Part shown: in pieces, positions 8,605 to 17,657 of the stretch | How positions within the stretch are numbered: position 1 is the stretch's first letter | Layout: the number at the start of each line of letters is the position of its first letter | Assembly: GCF_017884005.1 (NCBI RefSeq) | Contig: NZ_QFAY01000001.1 | Location: 1 to 49,674, forward strand | Direction: 5' to 3' | Length of the DNA stretch: 49,674 nt | Origin: Streptococcus panodentis | GTDB taxonomy: Bacteria > Bacillota > Bacilli > Lactobacillales > Streptococcaceae | Translations under genes and position numbers: made by a program | Notes under the pieces: model-generated | What the model was told of the DNA's origin: nothing | What the model saw: only the letters and a program-made list of their open reading frames with translations | Databases searched by the model: none

Positions 8605-9642
8605 ATGACCAAGAAAATAGTTGCGCTGGCTGGTGACGGGATCGGTCCGGAAATCATGACAGCCGGTCTGCAGGTCCTGCAGGCCGCAGCCGAAAGCATC
8701 GGTTTTTCCTATGAAGTTGAGGAGCTGCCTTTCGGCGGGGCCGGCATTGATGCGGCTGGCCACCCTCTGCCTGCGTCTACTTTAAGGGCGGCCCAGGCTG
8801 CAGATGCCATTCTTCTGGCAGCTATCGGCAGCCCTCAGTATGACAATGCAGCAGTTCGACCTGAGCAGGGACTGCTGGCTTTGCGCAAGGAGCTGGAGCT
8901 CTATGCCAATATCCGTCCAGTTAAGATTTTTGATGCTCTTAAGCATTTGTCGCCTCTCAAAGCCGAGCGGATTGCCGGCGTAGACTTTGTAGTGGTGCGG
9001 GAGCTGACGGGCGGGATTTACTTCGGCGACCATATTTTAGAGGAAAGAGCTGCGCGGGACATCAATGACTACAGCTATGATGAGGTGGAGCGGATTGTCC
9101 GCAAGGCCTTTGAGATTGCGCGCGGCCGCAAGAAGCGCGTGACCAGCATTGACAAGCAGAATGTGCTGGCGACTTCCAAACTCTGGCGCAAGGTGGCAGA
9201 TGAGGTGGCAAAAGACTATCCGGATGTGACCTTGGAGCACCAGCTGGTAGACAGCGCCGCCATGCTCATGATTACCCATCCGGCTAAGTTTGATGTGCTG
9301 GTGACGGAAAATCTTTTCGGCGACATTCTGTCTGATGAGTCCAGCGTTCTGTCTGGCACTCTGGGGGTGATGCCTTCTGCCAGCCATTCGGAGAGCGGTC
9401 CCAGCATGTATGAGCCTATCCACGGATCGGCTCCGGACATTGCAGGACTGGGCATTGCCAATCCAGTCAGCATGATTTTGTCTGTGGCCATGATGCTGAG
9501 GGATAGCTTTGGCGAGACCGCTGCAGCAGACCGGATTGAGCAGGCTGTAGAAGCGGCTTTTGCTCAGGGCATTCTGACCAAGGATTTGGGTGGACAGGCG
9601 ACAACAGCACAAATGACGGAGGCGATTATCAGCAGCTTATGA
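8605..9642 (+). CDS. leuB: 3-isopropylmalate dehydrogenase
   Basis: A 345-residue NAD-dependent enzyme that oxidatively decarboxylates 3-isopropylmalate. The N-terminus IVALAGDGIGPEIM and the cluster YANIRPVKIF, VVVRELTGGIYFG and SIDKQNVLATSKLWR carry the substrate Arg, Tyr and Lys; the metal-binding signature NLFGDILSDESSVL and the adenine-binding YEPIHGSAPDIAG follow. Length is normal. It begins 16 bases after leuA and ends overlapping the next start codon (ATGA), so translation is coupled to the small membrane protein. Confidence 0.96.
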   Translation: MTKKIVALAGDGIGPEIMTAGLQVLQAAAESIGFSYEVEELPFGGAGIDAAGHPLPASTLRAAQAADAILLAAIGSPQYDNAAVRPEQGLLALRKELELYANIRPVKIFDALKHLSPLKAERIAGVDFVVVRELTGGIYFGDHILEERAARDINDYSYDEVERIVRKAFEIARGRKKRVTSIDKQNVLATSKLWRKVADEVAKDYPDVTLEHQLVDSAAMLMITHPAKFDVLVTENLFGDILSDESSVLSGTLGVMPSASHSESGPSMYEPIHGSAPDIAGLGIANPVSMILSVAMMLRDSFGETAAADRIEQAVEAAFAQGILTKDLGGQATTAQMTEAIISSL

Positions 9643-9905
9643 AATGGATTGTAACAGGCCTTTGCCTAATGTGGAATCTCATCGTCTTTCTCCTCTATGG
9701 CTGGGATAAAAGAAAGGCTAAAAGAGGCCAGTACCGGATTCCGGAGAAAACCTTGCTGCTATCGGCTCTTGCAGCCGGTGGGCTGGGAGCGCTCCTTGGC
9801 GGCCGAATCTTTCACCACAAGACTAGAAAATGGTATTTCTGGCTGACTTGGATCTGCGGCCTCATCATAGAAATCGGAATTTTGTATTACATTTGGAGAA
9901 GCTAG
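9639..9905 (+). CDS. DUF1294 small membrane protein inside the leu operon
   Basis: An 88-residue protein with three hydrophobic segments (about 2-20, 40-58, 66-85). It carries the DUF1294 signature: [31 protein letters not shown] and [12 protein letters not shown]. The family is widespread but has no established function. It overlaps leuB by four bases and ends one base before the leuC start, so it is fully embedded in the operon and translated with it. Confidence 0.8.
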   Translation: MKWIVTGLCLMWNLIVFLLYGWDKRKAKRGQYRIPEKTLLLSALAAGGLGALLGGRIFHHKTRKWYFWLTWICGLIIEIGILYYIWRS

Positions 9906-9906
9906 T

Positions 9907-11289
9907 ATGGCTGGAAAATCGATATTTGATAAACTTTGGGACCGACATGTCGTCACTGGCGAAGAAGGTCAGCCCCAGCTCATGTATGTGGATCAGCATT
10001 ATATTCATGAAGTGACCAGTCCGCAGGCTTTTCAGGGACTGCGCGATGCAGGCCGCAAGGTCAGGCGTCCGGATCTGACCTTCGGAACCTTTGACCACAA
10101 TGTCCCCACGGTCAATATCTATGATATTCGCGATGTCATTTCCAAGGCGCAGATTGACAAGCTTTCGGATAATGTCAAGGAATTTGGCATTGAGCATGCA
10201 GCTCATGGTTCTGAGCTGCAGGGCATTGTTCATATGGTGGGTCCGGAGACCGGCAAGACCCAGCCGGGCAAGTTCATCGTCTGCGGCGACAGCCACACAG
10301 CGACTCACGGGGCCTTTGGGGCCATTGCCTTTGGGATTGGGACTTCGGAGGTGGAGCATGTCTTTGCCACTCAGACCATCTGGCAGGTCAAGCCCAAGAA
10401 AATGCTGGTCCAGTTTACAGGAGTGCCGCCTAAGGGGGTCTACTCCAAAGACTTCATCTTGGCTCTTATTGCCAAATACGGCGTGGCAGCAGGTGTCGGC
10501 TATGTAGTGGAATATGCTGGTGATGCTGTCGACTATTTAACTATGGAAGAGCGCATGACCATCTGCAATATGTCCATTGAGTTCGGCTCCAAGATGGGGA
10601 TTATGAATCCTGATCAAAAGACCTTCGACTATGTTCGGGGCCGGCCCAGCGCACCTGAGGATTTTGAAGCAGCCGTAGCTGACTGGAAAACGCTGGTGTC
10701 TGATCCGGATGCGGTGTATGATAAAGTCATTCATATAGATGTGTCACAGCTAGCTCCTATGGTGACCTGGGGGACCAACCCCTCTATGGGCGTAGAGTTC
10801 GGTGCCGCTTTTCCGGAAATCCGGGACATGAATGACGAGCGGGCCTATGACTATATGGACCTGTCTCCGGGAGAAAAGGCAGAAGACATCGAGCTGGGTT
10901 ATATCTTTATCGGCTCCTGCACCAATGCCCGGCTCAGTGATTTGCAGCTGGCAGCTAAGTTTGTCATGGGGAAGCACATTGCGCCCAACCTGACAGCCAT
11001 CGTGGTCCCGGGCTCTCGTCCGGTCAAGCGGGCCGCAGAGCGAATGGGGCTGGATAAGATTTTCATCGATGCGGGCTTTGAATGGCGGGATCCGGGCTGC
11101 TCCATGTGTCTGGGCATGAATCCTGACAAGGTGCCAGACGGCGTCCACTGCGCTTCCACCAGCAACCGGAACTTTGAGGACCGGCAGGGATTTGGGGCCA
11201 AGACCCATCTCTGCAGTCCAGCTATGGCAGCAGCAGCGGCCATAGCCGGCCGCTTTGTGGATGTGCGTCAGCTGCCGGAAGTGCAGTAG
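9907..11289 (+). CDS. leuC: 3-isopropylmalate dehydratase large subunit
   Basis: A 460-residue aconitase-family subunit that, with LeuD, isomerises 2- to 3-isopropylmalate. The three Cys ligands of the [4Fe-4S] cluster are in place: Cys338 in GSCTNAR and Cys398 and Cys401 in [26 protein letters not shown] and [11 protein letters not shown] are further family signatures. Its ATG starts one base after the DUF1294 stop codon. Length is normal. Confidence 0.96.
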   Translation: MAGKSIFDKLWDRHVVTGEEGQPQLMYVDQHYIHEVTSPQAFQGLRDAGRKVRRPDLTFGTFDHNVPTVNIYDIRDVISKAQIDKLSDNVKEFGIEHAAHGSELQGIVHMVGPETGKTQPGKFIVCGDSHTATHGAFGAIAFGIGTSEVEHVFATQTIWQVKPKKMLVQFTGVPPKGVYSKDFILALIAKYGVAAGVGYVVEYAGDAVDYLTMEERMTICNMSIEFGSKMGIMNPDQKTFDYVRGRPSAPEDFEAAVADWKTLVSDPDAVYDKVIHIDVSQLAPMVTWGTNPSMGVEFGAAFPEIRDMNDERAYDYMDLSPGEKAEDIELGYIFIGSCTNARLSDLQLAAKFVMGKHIAPNLTAIVVPGSRPVKRAAERMGLDKIFIDAGFEWRDPGCSMCLGMNPDKVPDGVHCASTSNRNFEDRQGFGAKTHLCSPAMAAAAAIAGRFVDVRQLPEVQ

Positions 11290-11357
11290 CTTGCAGCTGC
11301 CTTTGGTGAAGGAAACAGTTCATTTCTTTCGATTTGATTCGATTTTAGAAAGGCTCT

Positions 11358-11948
11358 ATGGAGAAATTCACAGTTTACACTGGGACGACGGTCCCGCTTA
11401 TGAATGACAATATCGATACAGACCAAATCCTGCCCAAGCAGTTTCTCAAGCTGATTGACAAGAAGGGTTTTGGCAAGTACCTGATGTACGCCTGGCGCTA
11501 TCTGGACAGCCGCTATACAGAAGACCCGGACTTTATCTTTAACAAGCCGGAATACCGCAAGGCGACCATTCTCATCACAGGCGATAACTTCGGAGCGGGC
11601 TCCTCTCGGGAGCACGCCGCCTGGGCGCTGGCTGACTATGGTTTCAAGGTGGTCATTGCCGGCTCCTTTGGAGATATTCACTACAATAACGAGCTCAATA
11701 ATGGCATGCTGCCGATTGTCCAGCCGCTGGAGGTCCGTCAGGCTCTGGCTGGCCTCAAATCTACGGATGAGGTCACGGTGGACCTAGCCCAGCAGAAGAT
11801 TTTTTCACCGGTAGGAGAATTTTCCTTTGACATTGACGGCGAGTGGAAGCACAAGCTGCTCAACGGTCTGGATGACATCGGCATTACCCTGCAGTATGAA
11901 GACTTGATTGCCGAGTATGAGAAGCACCGGCCTTCTTATTGGCAGTAA
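11358..11948 (+). CDS. leuD: 3-isopropylmalate dehydratase small subunit
   Basis: A 196-residue swivel-domain partner of Leu[16 protein letters not shown] near the N-terminus and [17 protein letters not shown] are the conserved substrate-recognition segments. GAAAGG precedes the ATG. The 68-base gap after leuC has no terminator. It is the last gene of the leucine operon; no clear hairpin terminator is visible before the next promoter. Confidence 0.95.
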   Translation: MEKFTVYTGTTVPLMNDNIDTDQILPKQFLKLIDKKGFGKYLMYAWRYLDSRYTEDPDFIFNKPEYRKATILITGDNFGAGSSREHAAWALADYGFKVVIAGSFGDIHYNNELNNGMLPIVQPLEVRQALAGLKSTDEVTVDLAQQKIFSPVGEFSFDIDGEWKHKLLNGLDDIGITLQYEDLIAEYEKHRPSYWQ

Positions 11949-11985
11949 GGTTATTTTTGCTATATTGCGAAAATTCTGAAAAAGC

Positions 11986-12014
11986 TTGTCTATACTGGAA
12001 ATATATGGTAAAAT
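11986..12014 (+). promoter_or_regulatory. Promoter of the YrdC/Sua5-family gene
   Basis: TTGTCT (11986-11991), a 17-base spacer and TAAAAT (12009-12014) with TGG before it, an extended -10. Confidence 0.65.
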
Positions 12015-12046
12015 AAATCTTAACATAATAGAAAAGGAAAACACTT

Positions 12047-12826
12047 ATGACAAAACACATTCAATGGAACGGACAACTTTCACAAGAGGGCTATGATATT
12101 CTCAAAGGTGATGGTGGCTGTATCGTCTGCCCGACCAAGGTTGGCTACATCATCATGACCAGCGATAAGGCAGGTCTGGAGCGGAAGTTTGAAGCCAAGG
12201 ACCGCAAGCGCAACAAGCCAGGCGTTGTCCTCTGCGGCAGCATGGATGAGCTCCGCGCTTTGGCCCAGCTGAATCCGGAAATTGAAGCTTTTTATCAAAA
12301 GCATTGGGATGAAGATATCCTTCTGGGCTGTATCCTTCCTTGGAAGCCAGAAGCTTTTGAAAAGCTCAAAGCTTTTGGTGATGGACGTGAGGAGCTGATG
12401 ACTGATGTCCGTGGCACCAGCTGTTTTGTCATTAAGTTTGGGAAGGCCGGCGAGCAGCTGGCGGCCAAGCTCTGGGAAGAAGGCCAGATGGTCTATGCTT
12501 CCTCAGCCAACCCATCCGGGAAAGGAAATCGCGGGAAGGTTGAAGGCATTGGCGACCGTATCGAAAACGCTGTTGACTTGGTCATCGAAGCTGACGACTA
12601 TGTGGCGTCTATTCAGCCGGACAAGACCATCGAAACCCGCTACGAACAAGGCGTCATGGTCTCTATGGTGGACAAGGATGGCAAACTGGTCCCAGAACAA
12701 GGCGGCCAACGCTCCATCTCACCTGCACCAGTGGTTATCCGTAAGGGCTTGGACATCGATAAGATCATGATGCACCTGTCCGATACCTTTAACTCATGGG
12801 ATTACCGTCAGGGTGAGTATTATTAA
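12047..12826 (+). CDS. YrdC/Sua5-domain protein
   Basis: A 259-residue protein with the YrdC fold, which binds RNA and ATP and in Sua5/TsaC makes threonylcarbamoyl-AMP for tRNA t6A37. Family features seen: CIVCPTKVGYII near residues 24-35, KDRKRNKP (the KxR...P nucleotide motif) about 50-57, and VYASSANPSGKGNRG around 150. There is no C-terminal Sua5 domain like that of the 340-residue enzymes, but about 60 residues follow the YrdC core. A separate tsaC is likely elsewhere, so it may be a paralogue of different role. It has its own promoter and GAAAAGGAAA upstream of the ATG. Confidence 0.75.
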   Translation: MTKHIQWNGQLSQEGYDILKGDGGCIVCPTKVGYIIMTSDKAGLERKFEAKDRKRNKPGVVLCGSMDELRALAQLNPEIEAFYQKHWDEDILLGCILPWKPEAFEKLKAFGDGREELMTDVRGTSCFVIKFGKAGEQLAAKLWEEGQMVYASSANPSGKGNRGKVEGIGDRIENAVDLVIEADDYVASIQPDKTIETRYEQGVMVSMVDKDGKLVPEQGGQRSISPAPVVIRKGLDIDKIMMHLSDTFNSWDYRQGEYY

Positions 12827-12853
12827 AATTCATCAAAGATAAACAAACAAGAG

Positions 12854-12896
12854 CTCGGTGTGAGAGGGGTTGCAACCTTATTATACCGGGTTTTTT
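12854..12896 (+). terminator. Probable terminator after the YrdC gene
   Basis: CTCGGTGT (12854-12861) pairs, with wobbles, with ATACCGGG (12883-12890), enclosing a small GGTT-GC-AACC hairpin, and is followed by six T. Confidence 0.5.
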
Positions 12897-12997
12897 CTTG
12901 TATAATTATTTGTGTTTTTCCTATGATGGTGCTATGATAGAAGAGGTTATATATTAAGCTTTTGAATTTTAAATTTATTTCTATAAACTTTTTTATC

Positions 12998-13133
12998 CTA
13001 AATTTCCCCTGAGTGGTAAGGACGCCAGCAAACCTGCGGTTTCATGGCTAAATTTTGAGCCTAAAGTCTCAAAATTTCCTGGTTCTATAACAGCTTTGCT
13101 GTTATAGAACTTTTACCACAGCGGAAAATTTAG
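12998..13133. repeat. 136-bp multi-hairpin element
   Basis: An outer imperfect inverted repeat, 12998-13019 against 13113-13133 (CTAAATTT...TGGTAA arms), encloses three adjacent hairpins: 13024-13048 (GCCA...AAACC-TGC-GGTTT...TGGC), 13050-13077 (AAATTTTGAG/CTCAAAATTT) and 13082-13110 (12-base perfect stem GTTCTATAACAG). The parts tile almost without gaps. There is no ORF. It may be a miniature mobile element or a structured RNA. The rest of the 12897-13213 interval is very AT-rich and shows nothing else. Confidence 0.6.
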
Positions 13134-13213
13134 ACTTTAAAAAGTTTAGTTTGAATTTAAAAAAGTTCAGAAACTACTAATATATGTATAGGAAAAAAGT
13201 TGGAGGATTGTTT

Positions 13214-14635
13214 ATGGATAAACAAGATGAATTTAAAGAAGTTTTACCTTTTATCGGAGAATCACATGGCATAGTAGAGGCAGATTGCTATATAGAATTT
13301 AGAGAATTCTTAATGGAATTTGTAAAACAAGCCAATATTAATAATTCACAAGAGAAAAAGGAAAGAAAAACAAAATTAAAGGGTATGACAAAGATATATC
13401 CTGCTTTAGTTATTGGTGGCATTTCTTATAAGGTTGAAATGATAAATACTGGACACTACGGTCCCAAGAGCGGAAACGGCTCTATAAAATTACCATATTT
13501 CGGATATAAATATAGTGAAGTAGAGAATACTTGGATTAATATACGAGCTATTTTTGAAAATTTTGAAGTTAAAGAATTAAAAATTGTAAAATGGCATCCT
13601 GATGGACATGACGATGATTTAGGTTTTCTGTATTCTATGAAAGATTTAGAGCTAGATTCAGAGCAAGAGCCAAACGATGTTTTAGTACAATTTTATAATA
13701 ATTTTATTAGTTTTTATAATGGTGAAGGAGATAGTATGACTGGCGAAGTAACGGGTCAAAGTGTTAATAAATTTAAAAATAAACTACTATCATCTCGTAA
13801 CCTCATCCTCCGCGGTGCGCCGGGTACTGGAAAGACTTATTTAGCCAGACAGATTGCAAGGGAATTGACTGGAGGAAATGAGGAGCAAATCGGTTTTGTT
13901 CAGTTTCATCCTTCCTATGATTATACGGATTTTTTAGAAGGGCTGAGGCCGGTTTCAAATGATGATGGGCAGATTGGTTTTGAATTACAGGATGGAATTT
14001 TTAAACAGTTTTGTGAGAAGGCCAAGACTGCGCAGAAGATTGGTGGTCGGGATAATGAAGCAGTTCCAAACTTCGTCTTCATCATCGACGAGATCAACCG
14101 GGGAGAGATTTCTAAGATTTTTGGGGAACTTTTTTTCTCCATTGATCCGGGCTATCGTGGGAGAGATGGGGAGGTCTCGACCCAGTATGCCAATCTGCAT
14201 GAGACGGATGAGAAATTTTACATTCCAAAAAATGTCTATATTATCGGGACGATGAATGATATTGATCGCTCAGTGGATACTTTTGACTTTGCCATGCGGC
14301 GGCGTTTCCGCTTTGTCGAAGTCACGGCTGAAAGTCAGCTCAGCATGCTTGATGAGACTCTTGGAGATGGTGCCGAAGAAGCGAAGGCTCGTTTGCTCAG
14401 GCTTAATCAGGCTATTTCTGAGATAGAGGGCTTAAACAGCCATTATCATATTGGGCCAAGCTATTTCCTAGCCTTAAAGGATTTGGACTTTAACTATGAT
14501 TTGCTCTGGTCTGACTATCTGCAGCCGCTCTTGGAAGACTACTTGCGCGGGGCTTACGATGAAGCGGAGAAACTGGCCGGGCTGAAAGCAGCTTATAGCA
14601 ATGAAAGCAAGGTAGAAGCTGATGAGACTGACTGA
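13214..14635 (+). CDS. McrB-like AAA+ GTPase of a type IV restriction system
   Basis: About 473 residues; I start at ATG 13214 because GGAGG lies seven bases upstream. Residues 1-190 are an unrecognised, charged, probably DNA-binding domain encoded by very AT-rich DNA. From about 195 the McrB-family AAA+ motor begins: Walker A GAPGTGKT 201-208, FVQFHPSYDYTDFLEGLRP, Walker B FVFIIDEINRGEISKIFGEL (Asp292, Glu293), the McrB signature GTMNDIDRSVDTFDFAMRRR. The family hydrolyses GTP and, with McrC, cuts modified DNA. No methyltransferase gene is adjacent, fitting a modification-dependent system, although LlaJI-type systems use the same motor with methylases. It overlaps the next gene by 14 bases. 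Confidence 0.85.
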   Translation: MDKQDEFKEVLPFIGESHGIVEADCYIEFREFLMEFVKQANINNSQEKKERKTKLKGMTKIYPALVIGGISYKVEMINTGHYGPKSGNGSIKLPYFGYKYSEVENTWINIRAIFENFEVKELKIVKWHPDGHDDDLGFLYSMKDLELDSEQEPNDVLVQFYNNFISFYNGEGDSMTGEVTGQSVNKFKNKLLSSRNLILRGAPGTGKTYLARQIARELTGGNEEQIGFVQFHPSYDYTDFLEGLRPVSNDDGQIGFELQDGIFKQFCEKAKTAQKIGGRDNEAVPNFVFIIDEINRGEISKIFGELFFSIDPGYRGRDGEVSTQYANLHETDEKFYIPKNVYIIGTMNDIDRSVDTFDFAMRRRFRFVEVTAESQLSMLDETLGDGAEEAKARLLRLNQAISEIEGLNSHYHIGPSYFLALKDLDFNYDLLWSDYLQPLLEDYLRGAYDEAEKLAGLKAAYSNESKVEADETD

Positions 14636-15932
14636 TAATCAGCAAAAGTTTTCTAAAAGCGATTTGCTGAATAGCCATCCCAACATCAGTGCAGCTCTTT
14701 TGGATAGGACGCTGGACAACCTTTCTAAAGAGGACGGCATTTTCATTTTTCCCAATGACTTGCTGAATTCTCCTGATTTGGATAAGGAGTGCAAGGTTTT
14801 AGAGTCTGTCAATCAGCAAGTCAAGACAGGCAATATTGTTGGCTTTCTGGGCTGCGGTCAAGAAAGGCTGACCATTTCTTCGCGTTTTTCCAATGATGGA
14901 AATGACTATTTTCTGCATTATTTGTTGCAAAAAGTTCTCAATTTGAATCTCACAAGTTTCGATGTTGGGCTGTCACAAGATGAAAAATTATACCAGCTTT
15001 TGATTTACCTCTTTCCCAAGTATCTGCAGGCGGCCTTGCGCAAGGGGCTCTATAAGGAATATCAGCATTTTTCCTATAATGACAGTCATGTCAAAGGTGT
15101 GATGGATACCGCTCGCCATCTGAAGGAGAATATTCCTTTTATGGGGAAGATTGCCTATTCGACCAGAGAATTTTCTTTTGACAATTCGCTCATGCAGTTG
15201 ATTCGGCATACCATTGCGTTTATTCAGAGCCAGGCATCTAGCGGAAGGGAAATCTTATCCAGCTTGGCTTCAACTCGAGAAAATGCAGCGGAAATTGTGC
15301 GCGTGACGCCCTCCTATAAGTTATCGGACCGTTCTAAAATAATCCGCCTGAATCAAACCAAACCTGTCCGCCATGCTTACTATCGTGAGTATAGGAAATT
15401 GCAGCAGCTGTGTCTGATGCTTCTGAGTCGCAGCAAGCACGGGCTTGGGGCTCAGAAGCAAAAAATTCACGGCTTGCTTTTTGACGTGGCCTGGCTATGG
15501 GAGGAGTATGTCAATACTCTCTTGCCAGACGGCTTTGTCCACCCTCGGAATAAGGAACAGTCAGGAGGAATTTCAGTTTTCAGCTCTCGCACTCGGACAG
15601 TTTACCCAGATTTTTACAGTAGAAAACTCGGAATTGTTTTAGATGCCAAATATAAAAAACTGGAATTGACAGAAACGGGTATCAACCGCGAAGATTTATA
15701 TCAGTTAATTTCTTATTCTTATATTCTAGAGTCAAAAACAGCCGGTCTTATTTTCCCAAGCGCGGAAAAGGCTGTTGACAATGACATAGGCAAATTAGCA
15801 GGTTACGGGGCACTCTTGAAAAAGTGGTCTATCCGGATTCCTCAAGAAGCGGAAAACTACGATGATTTTGCTCAGCTCATGAGGCAGTCAGAAATTTCTT
15901 TTCAGGGCGTGCTAGAGCAGCACCTGTACTGA
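14622..15932 (+). CDS. McrC-like restriction endonuclease subunit
   Basis: A 436-residue partner of the upstream McrB-like ATPase. The C-terminal half carries a PD-(D/E)xK nuclease centre: Asp330 in VYPDFYS and DAKYKKL with Asp341 and Lys343. The N-terminal half has the McrC pattern with GFLGCGQERLTISSRF and the motif NDYFLHYLLQKV. In the family McrC activates GTP hydrolysis by McrB and provides the nuclease. The start overlaps the mcrB-like gene by 14 bases, a translational coupling expected for two subunits of one complex. A terminator follows at 15955-15992. Confidence 0.85.
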   Translation: MRLTDNQQKFSKSDLLNSHPNISAALLDRTLDNLSKEDGIFIFPNDLLNSPDLDKECKVLESVNQQVKTGNIVGFLGCGQERLTISSRFSNDGNDYFLHYLLQKVLNLNLTSFDVGLSQDEKLYQLLIYLFPKYLQAALRKGLYKEYQHFSYNDSHVKGVMDTARHLKENIPFMGKIAYSTREFSFDNSLMQLIRHTIAFIQSQASSGREILSSLASTRENAAEIVRVTPSYKLSDRSKIIRLNQTKPVRHAYYREYRKLQQLCLMLLSRSKHGLGAQKQKIHGLLFDVAWLWEEYVNTLLPDGFVHPRNKEQSGGISVFSSRTRTVYPDFYSRKLGIVLDAKYKKLELTETGINREDLYQLISYSYILESKTAGLIFPSAEKAVDNDIGKLAGYGALLKKWSIRIPQEAENYDDFAQLMRQSEISFQGVLEQHLY

Positions 15933-15954
15933 GAGACTGAGTCTGGTCAAAAGT

Positions 15955-15992
15955 AGGAGGTTTGGAAATATTTCTTTCTGGCCTCCTTTTTT
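15955..15992 (+). terminator. Terminator after the mcrC-like gene
   Basis: AGGAGG (15955-15960) pairs with CCTCCT (15982-15987), with an inner GAAATATTTC, followed by a T run to 15992. Confidence 0.65.
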
Positions 15993-16093
15993 GTTATAAT
16001 GGTACATATTCAAGCAATGGATCAAAATTGATTCAGCAACCTCTATTTTTGGTGGATAAAAGTCCCAATATCTGTAAACAAAGTCTATAATAA

Positions 16094-16151
16094 CCGACAT
16101 TTTTAAAATTTTCCGTTATAATGGACATTTTTAAAATTTTCCGTTATAATG
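16094..16151 (+). promoter_or_regulatory. Exactly duplicated promoter of satD
   Basis: Two perfect tandem copies of a 28-bp unit (16096-16123 and 16124-16151), each ending in a TATAAT box (16117-16122 and 16145-16150). With 17-base spacers the -35 boxes are CCGACA (16094-16099) and TGGACA (16122-16127). The downstream copy has the better -35 box, created by the duplication junction. A further TATAAT lies at 15995-16000 just after the terminator. Confidence 0.8.
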
Positions 16152-16170
16152 GACTTGAAGGAGGTGGAGT

Positions 16171-16836
16171 ATGCTTTATATTGCCCTTATCGGAGATTTG
16201 ATTGAGTCCAAGCAGCTGAAAAACCGCAAGCAGGCGCAGAAGGACCTGCAGGATATGATGGCAGTGCTCAATCAGGATTATCAGGCTTATCTGGTGTCGC
16301 CTTTTACAGTGACGACGGGAGACGAGTTTCAGGCCCTATTCAGGCCCAATCCCGAGCTGATGCAGATCTTGGACCAGATTGCTCTGGGCTTCCCTCATCC
16401 TATCCGCTTTGGTCTGGGGCTGGGGGAGATCCTGACCGACATCAATCCTGAGCAGAGCATCGGGGCGGACGGTCCGGCTTACTGGCGAGCCCGCGCAGCC
16501 ATTAATGCTGTCCATGAAAAAAACGACTATGGCACCAGCCGCATCGCTGTTTCATTGGGAGATGATGCCAGCAGTCAGGCAGTCAATACAGTGCTGTCAG
16601 CCTGCTCCTTTATCCAGAGCAAGTGGAATACCAGCCAGAGAGAGGTCTTGGAGCGGATGCTGTTGGAATATATCTATGACGAAGACTTTTCCCATGGCGA
16701 AGTGGCAGAGCTGCTGCACATCAGCTCCAGTGCTCTCAGCAAGCGGCTCAAATCATCCGGGCTTAAGATTTATCTGAGAAACCGGCATTTGGCCATGCGT
16801 ATGATTTTACAGGAAGTGAAGGAGAGTGAGCAGTGA
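16171..16836 (+). CDS. satD: SatD family protein
   Basis: A 221-residue protein of the SatD family, named after a gene near ffh in Streptococcus mutans connected with acid tolerance; its biochemical role is not known. Conserved segments: YIALIGDLIESKQL at the N-terminus, FTVTTGDEFQAL, GLGLGEILTDINPEQSIGADGPAYWRARAA. The C-terminal 60 residues look like a helix-turn-helix (EVAELLHISSSALSKRLKSS), so a regulatory role is plausible. AAGGAGG precedes the ATG. The next gene overlaps the stop codon (GTGA). Confidence 0.85.
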   Translation: MLYIALIGDLIESKQLKNRKQAQKDLQDMMAVLNQDYQAYLVSPFTVTTGDEFQALFRPNPELMQILDQIALGFPHPIRFGLGLGEILTDINPEQSIGADGPAYWRARAAINAVHEKNDYGTSRIAVSLGDDASSQAVNTVLSACSFIQSKWNTSQREVLERMLLEYIYDEDFSHGEVAELLHISSSALSKRLKSSGLKIYLRNRHLAMRMILQEVKESEQ

Positions 16837-17570
16837 CAAATTTTATCGGATTATCAGATTTTTTCATGCAGCATCCCCTTATCGTATTGACCCTGCTGGC
16901 CCATGTTTTGGCAGATTTTCAGCTTCAAAGTCAGAAAATGGCAGATTTAAAAGTCCGGGATCTGAAGGTTCTCATTCGTCATTTGGCTCTTGTCTTTCTG
17001 CCGCTGCTTATTCTGGCAGTCTTTCTGCCTGCCTACAGCCTCTTTTTTGCCTTGGTCTGGATCAGCCATGCGGCCATTGACCTTCTCAAATACAGGCTGA
17101 ATGCCTTAGTGGTTCGGCAGCGCTGGCACAAGGCAGCTTTTCTGCTGGATCAGATCCTGCATACAGTCTTTATCTTGCTCTTTTACTTTTTGCTGCTTGG
17201 GGGCAAGGCCAATCTGCCTAACTGGCTGACGGAGCGCTATCAGCTTTTCCAGGCCCTGCTGTTCTTGGCTCTGACCGGCAAGCCGGTTAATATCCTTTTT
17301 AAACTTTTCTTCAGCAAGTATCAGGCTGGCGACAATCACGAGGAAACCATTGCCGGAGCTGGAGCTATGATAGGGATTTTGGAACGGCTGATGATGGGGC
17401 TCTCTCTTATTTTCGGCCAGTTTACCTCGATTGGTTTGGTCTTTACGGCCAAGTCCATTGCCCGCTACAATAAGATTTCCGAAAGCCAGTCCTTTGCAGA
17501 ATACTATCTGATTGGCTCCCTCTTTAGTATGATTAGCGTTCTGTTGGTTTATGCTCTTTTGTATTGGTAA
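16833..17570 (+). CDS. DUF3307 membrane protein
   Basis: A 245-residue membrane protein starting at GTG 16833, which overlaps the satD stop by four bases. It has about six hydrophobic segments. The N-terminal third matches DUF3307: LLAHVLADFQLQSQKMADLK and WISHAAIDLLKYRL. Later segments include AGAGAMIGILERLMMGLSLI. It is translationally coupled to satD and the two are commonly neighbours, so a joint role is likely; function is unknown. Confidence 0.8.
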   Translation: MTNFIGLSDFFMQHPLIVLTLLAHVLADFQLQSQKMADLKVRDLKVLIRHLALVFLPLLILAVFLPAYSLFFALVWISHAAIDLLKYRLNALVVRQRWHKAAFLLDQILHTVFILLFYFLLLGGKANLPNWLTERYQLFQALLFLALTGKPVNILFKLFFSKYQAGDNHEETIAGAGAMIGILERLMMGLSLIFGQFTSIGLVFTAKSIARYNKISESQSFAEYYLIGSLFSMISVLLVYALLYW

Positions 17571-17626
17571 CAGCGGTTTTTGTTGATGGCCTGATAGTCA
17601 AAGGAAATCGAAGAGGTCAAGGAATA

Positions 17627-17657
17627 AAAAACAGACTGAAAAGCTCAGTCTGTTTTT
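17627..17657. terminator. Bidirectional terminator, DUF3307 gene / nuclease gene
   Basis: AAAAACAGACTGA (17627-17639) pairs perfectly with TCAGTCTGTTTTT (17645-17657) around AAAGC. It serves both convergent genes and contains the nuclease stop codon. Confidence 0.9.
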
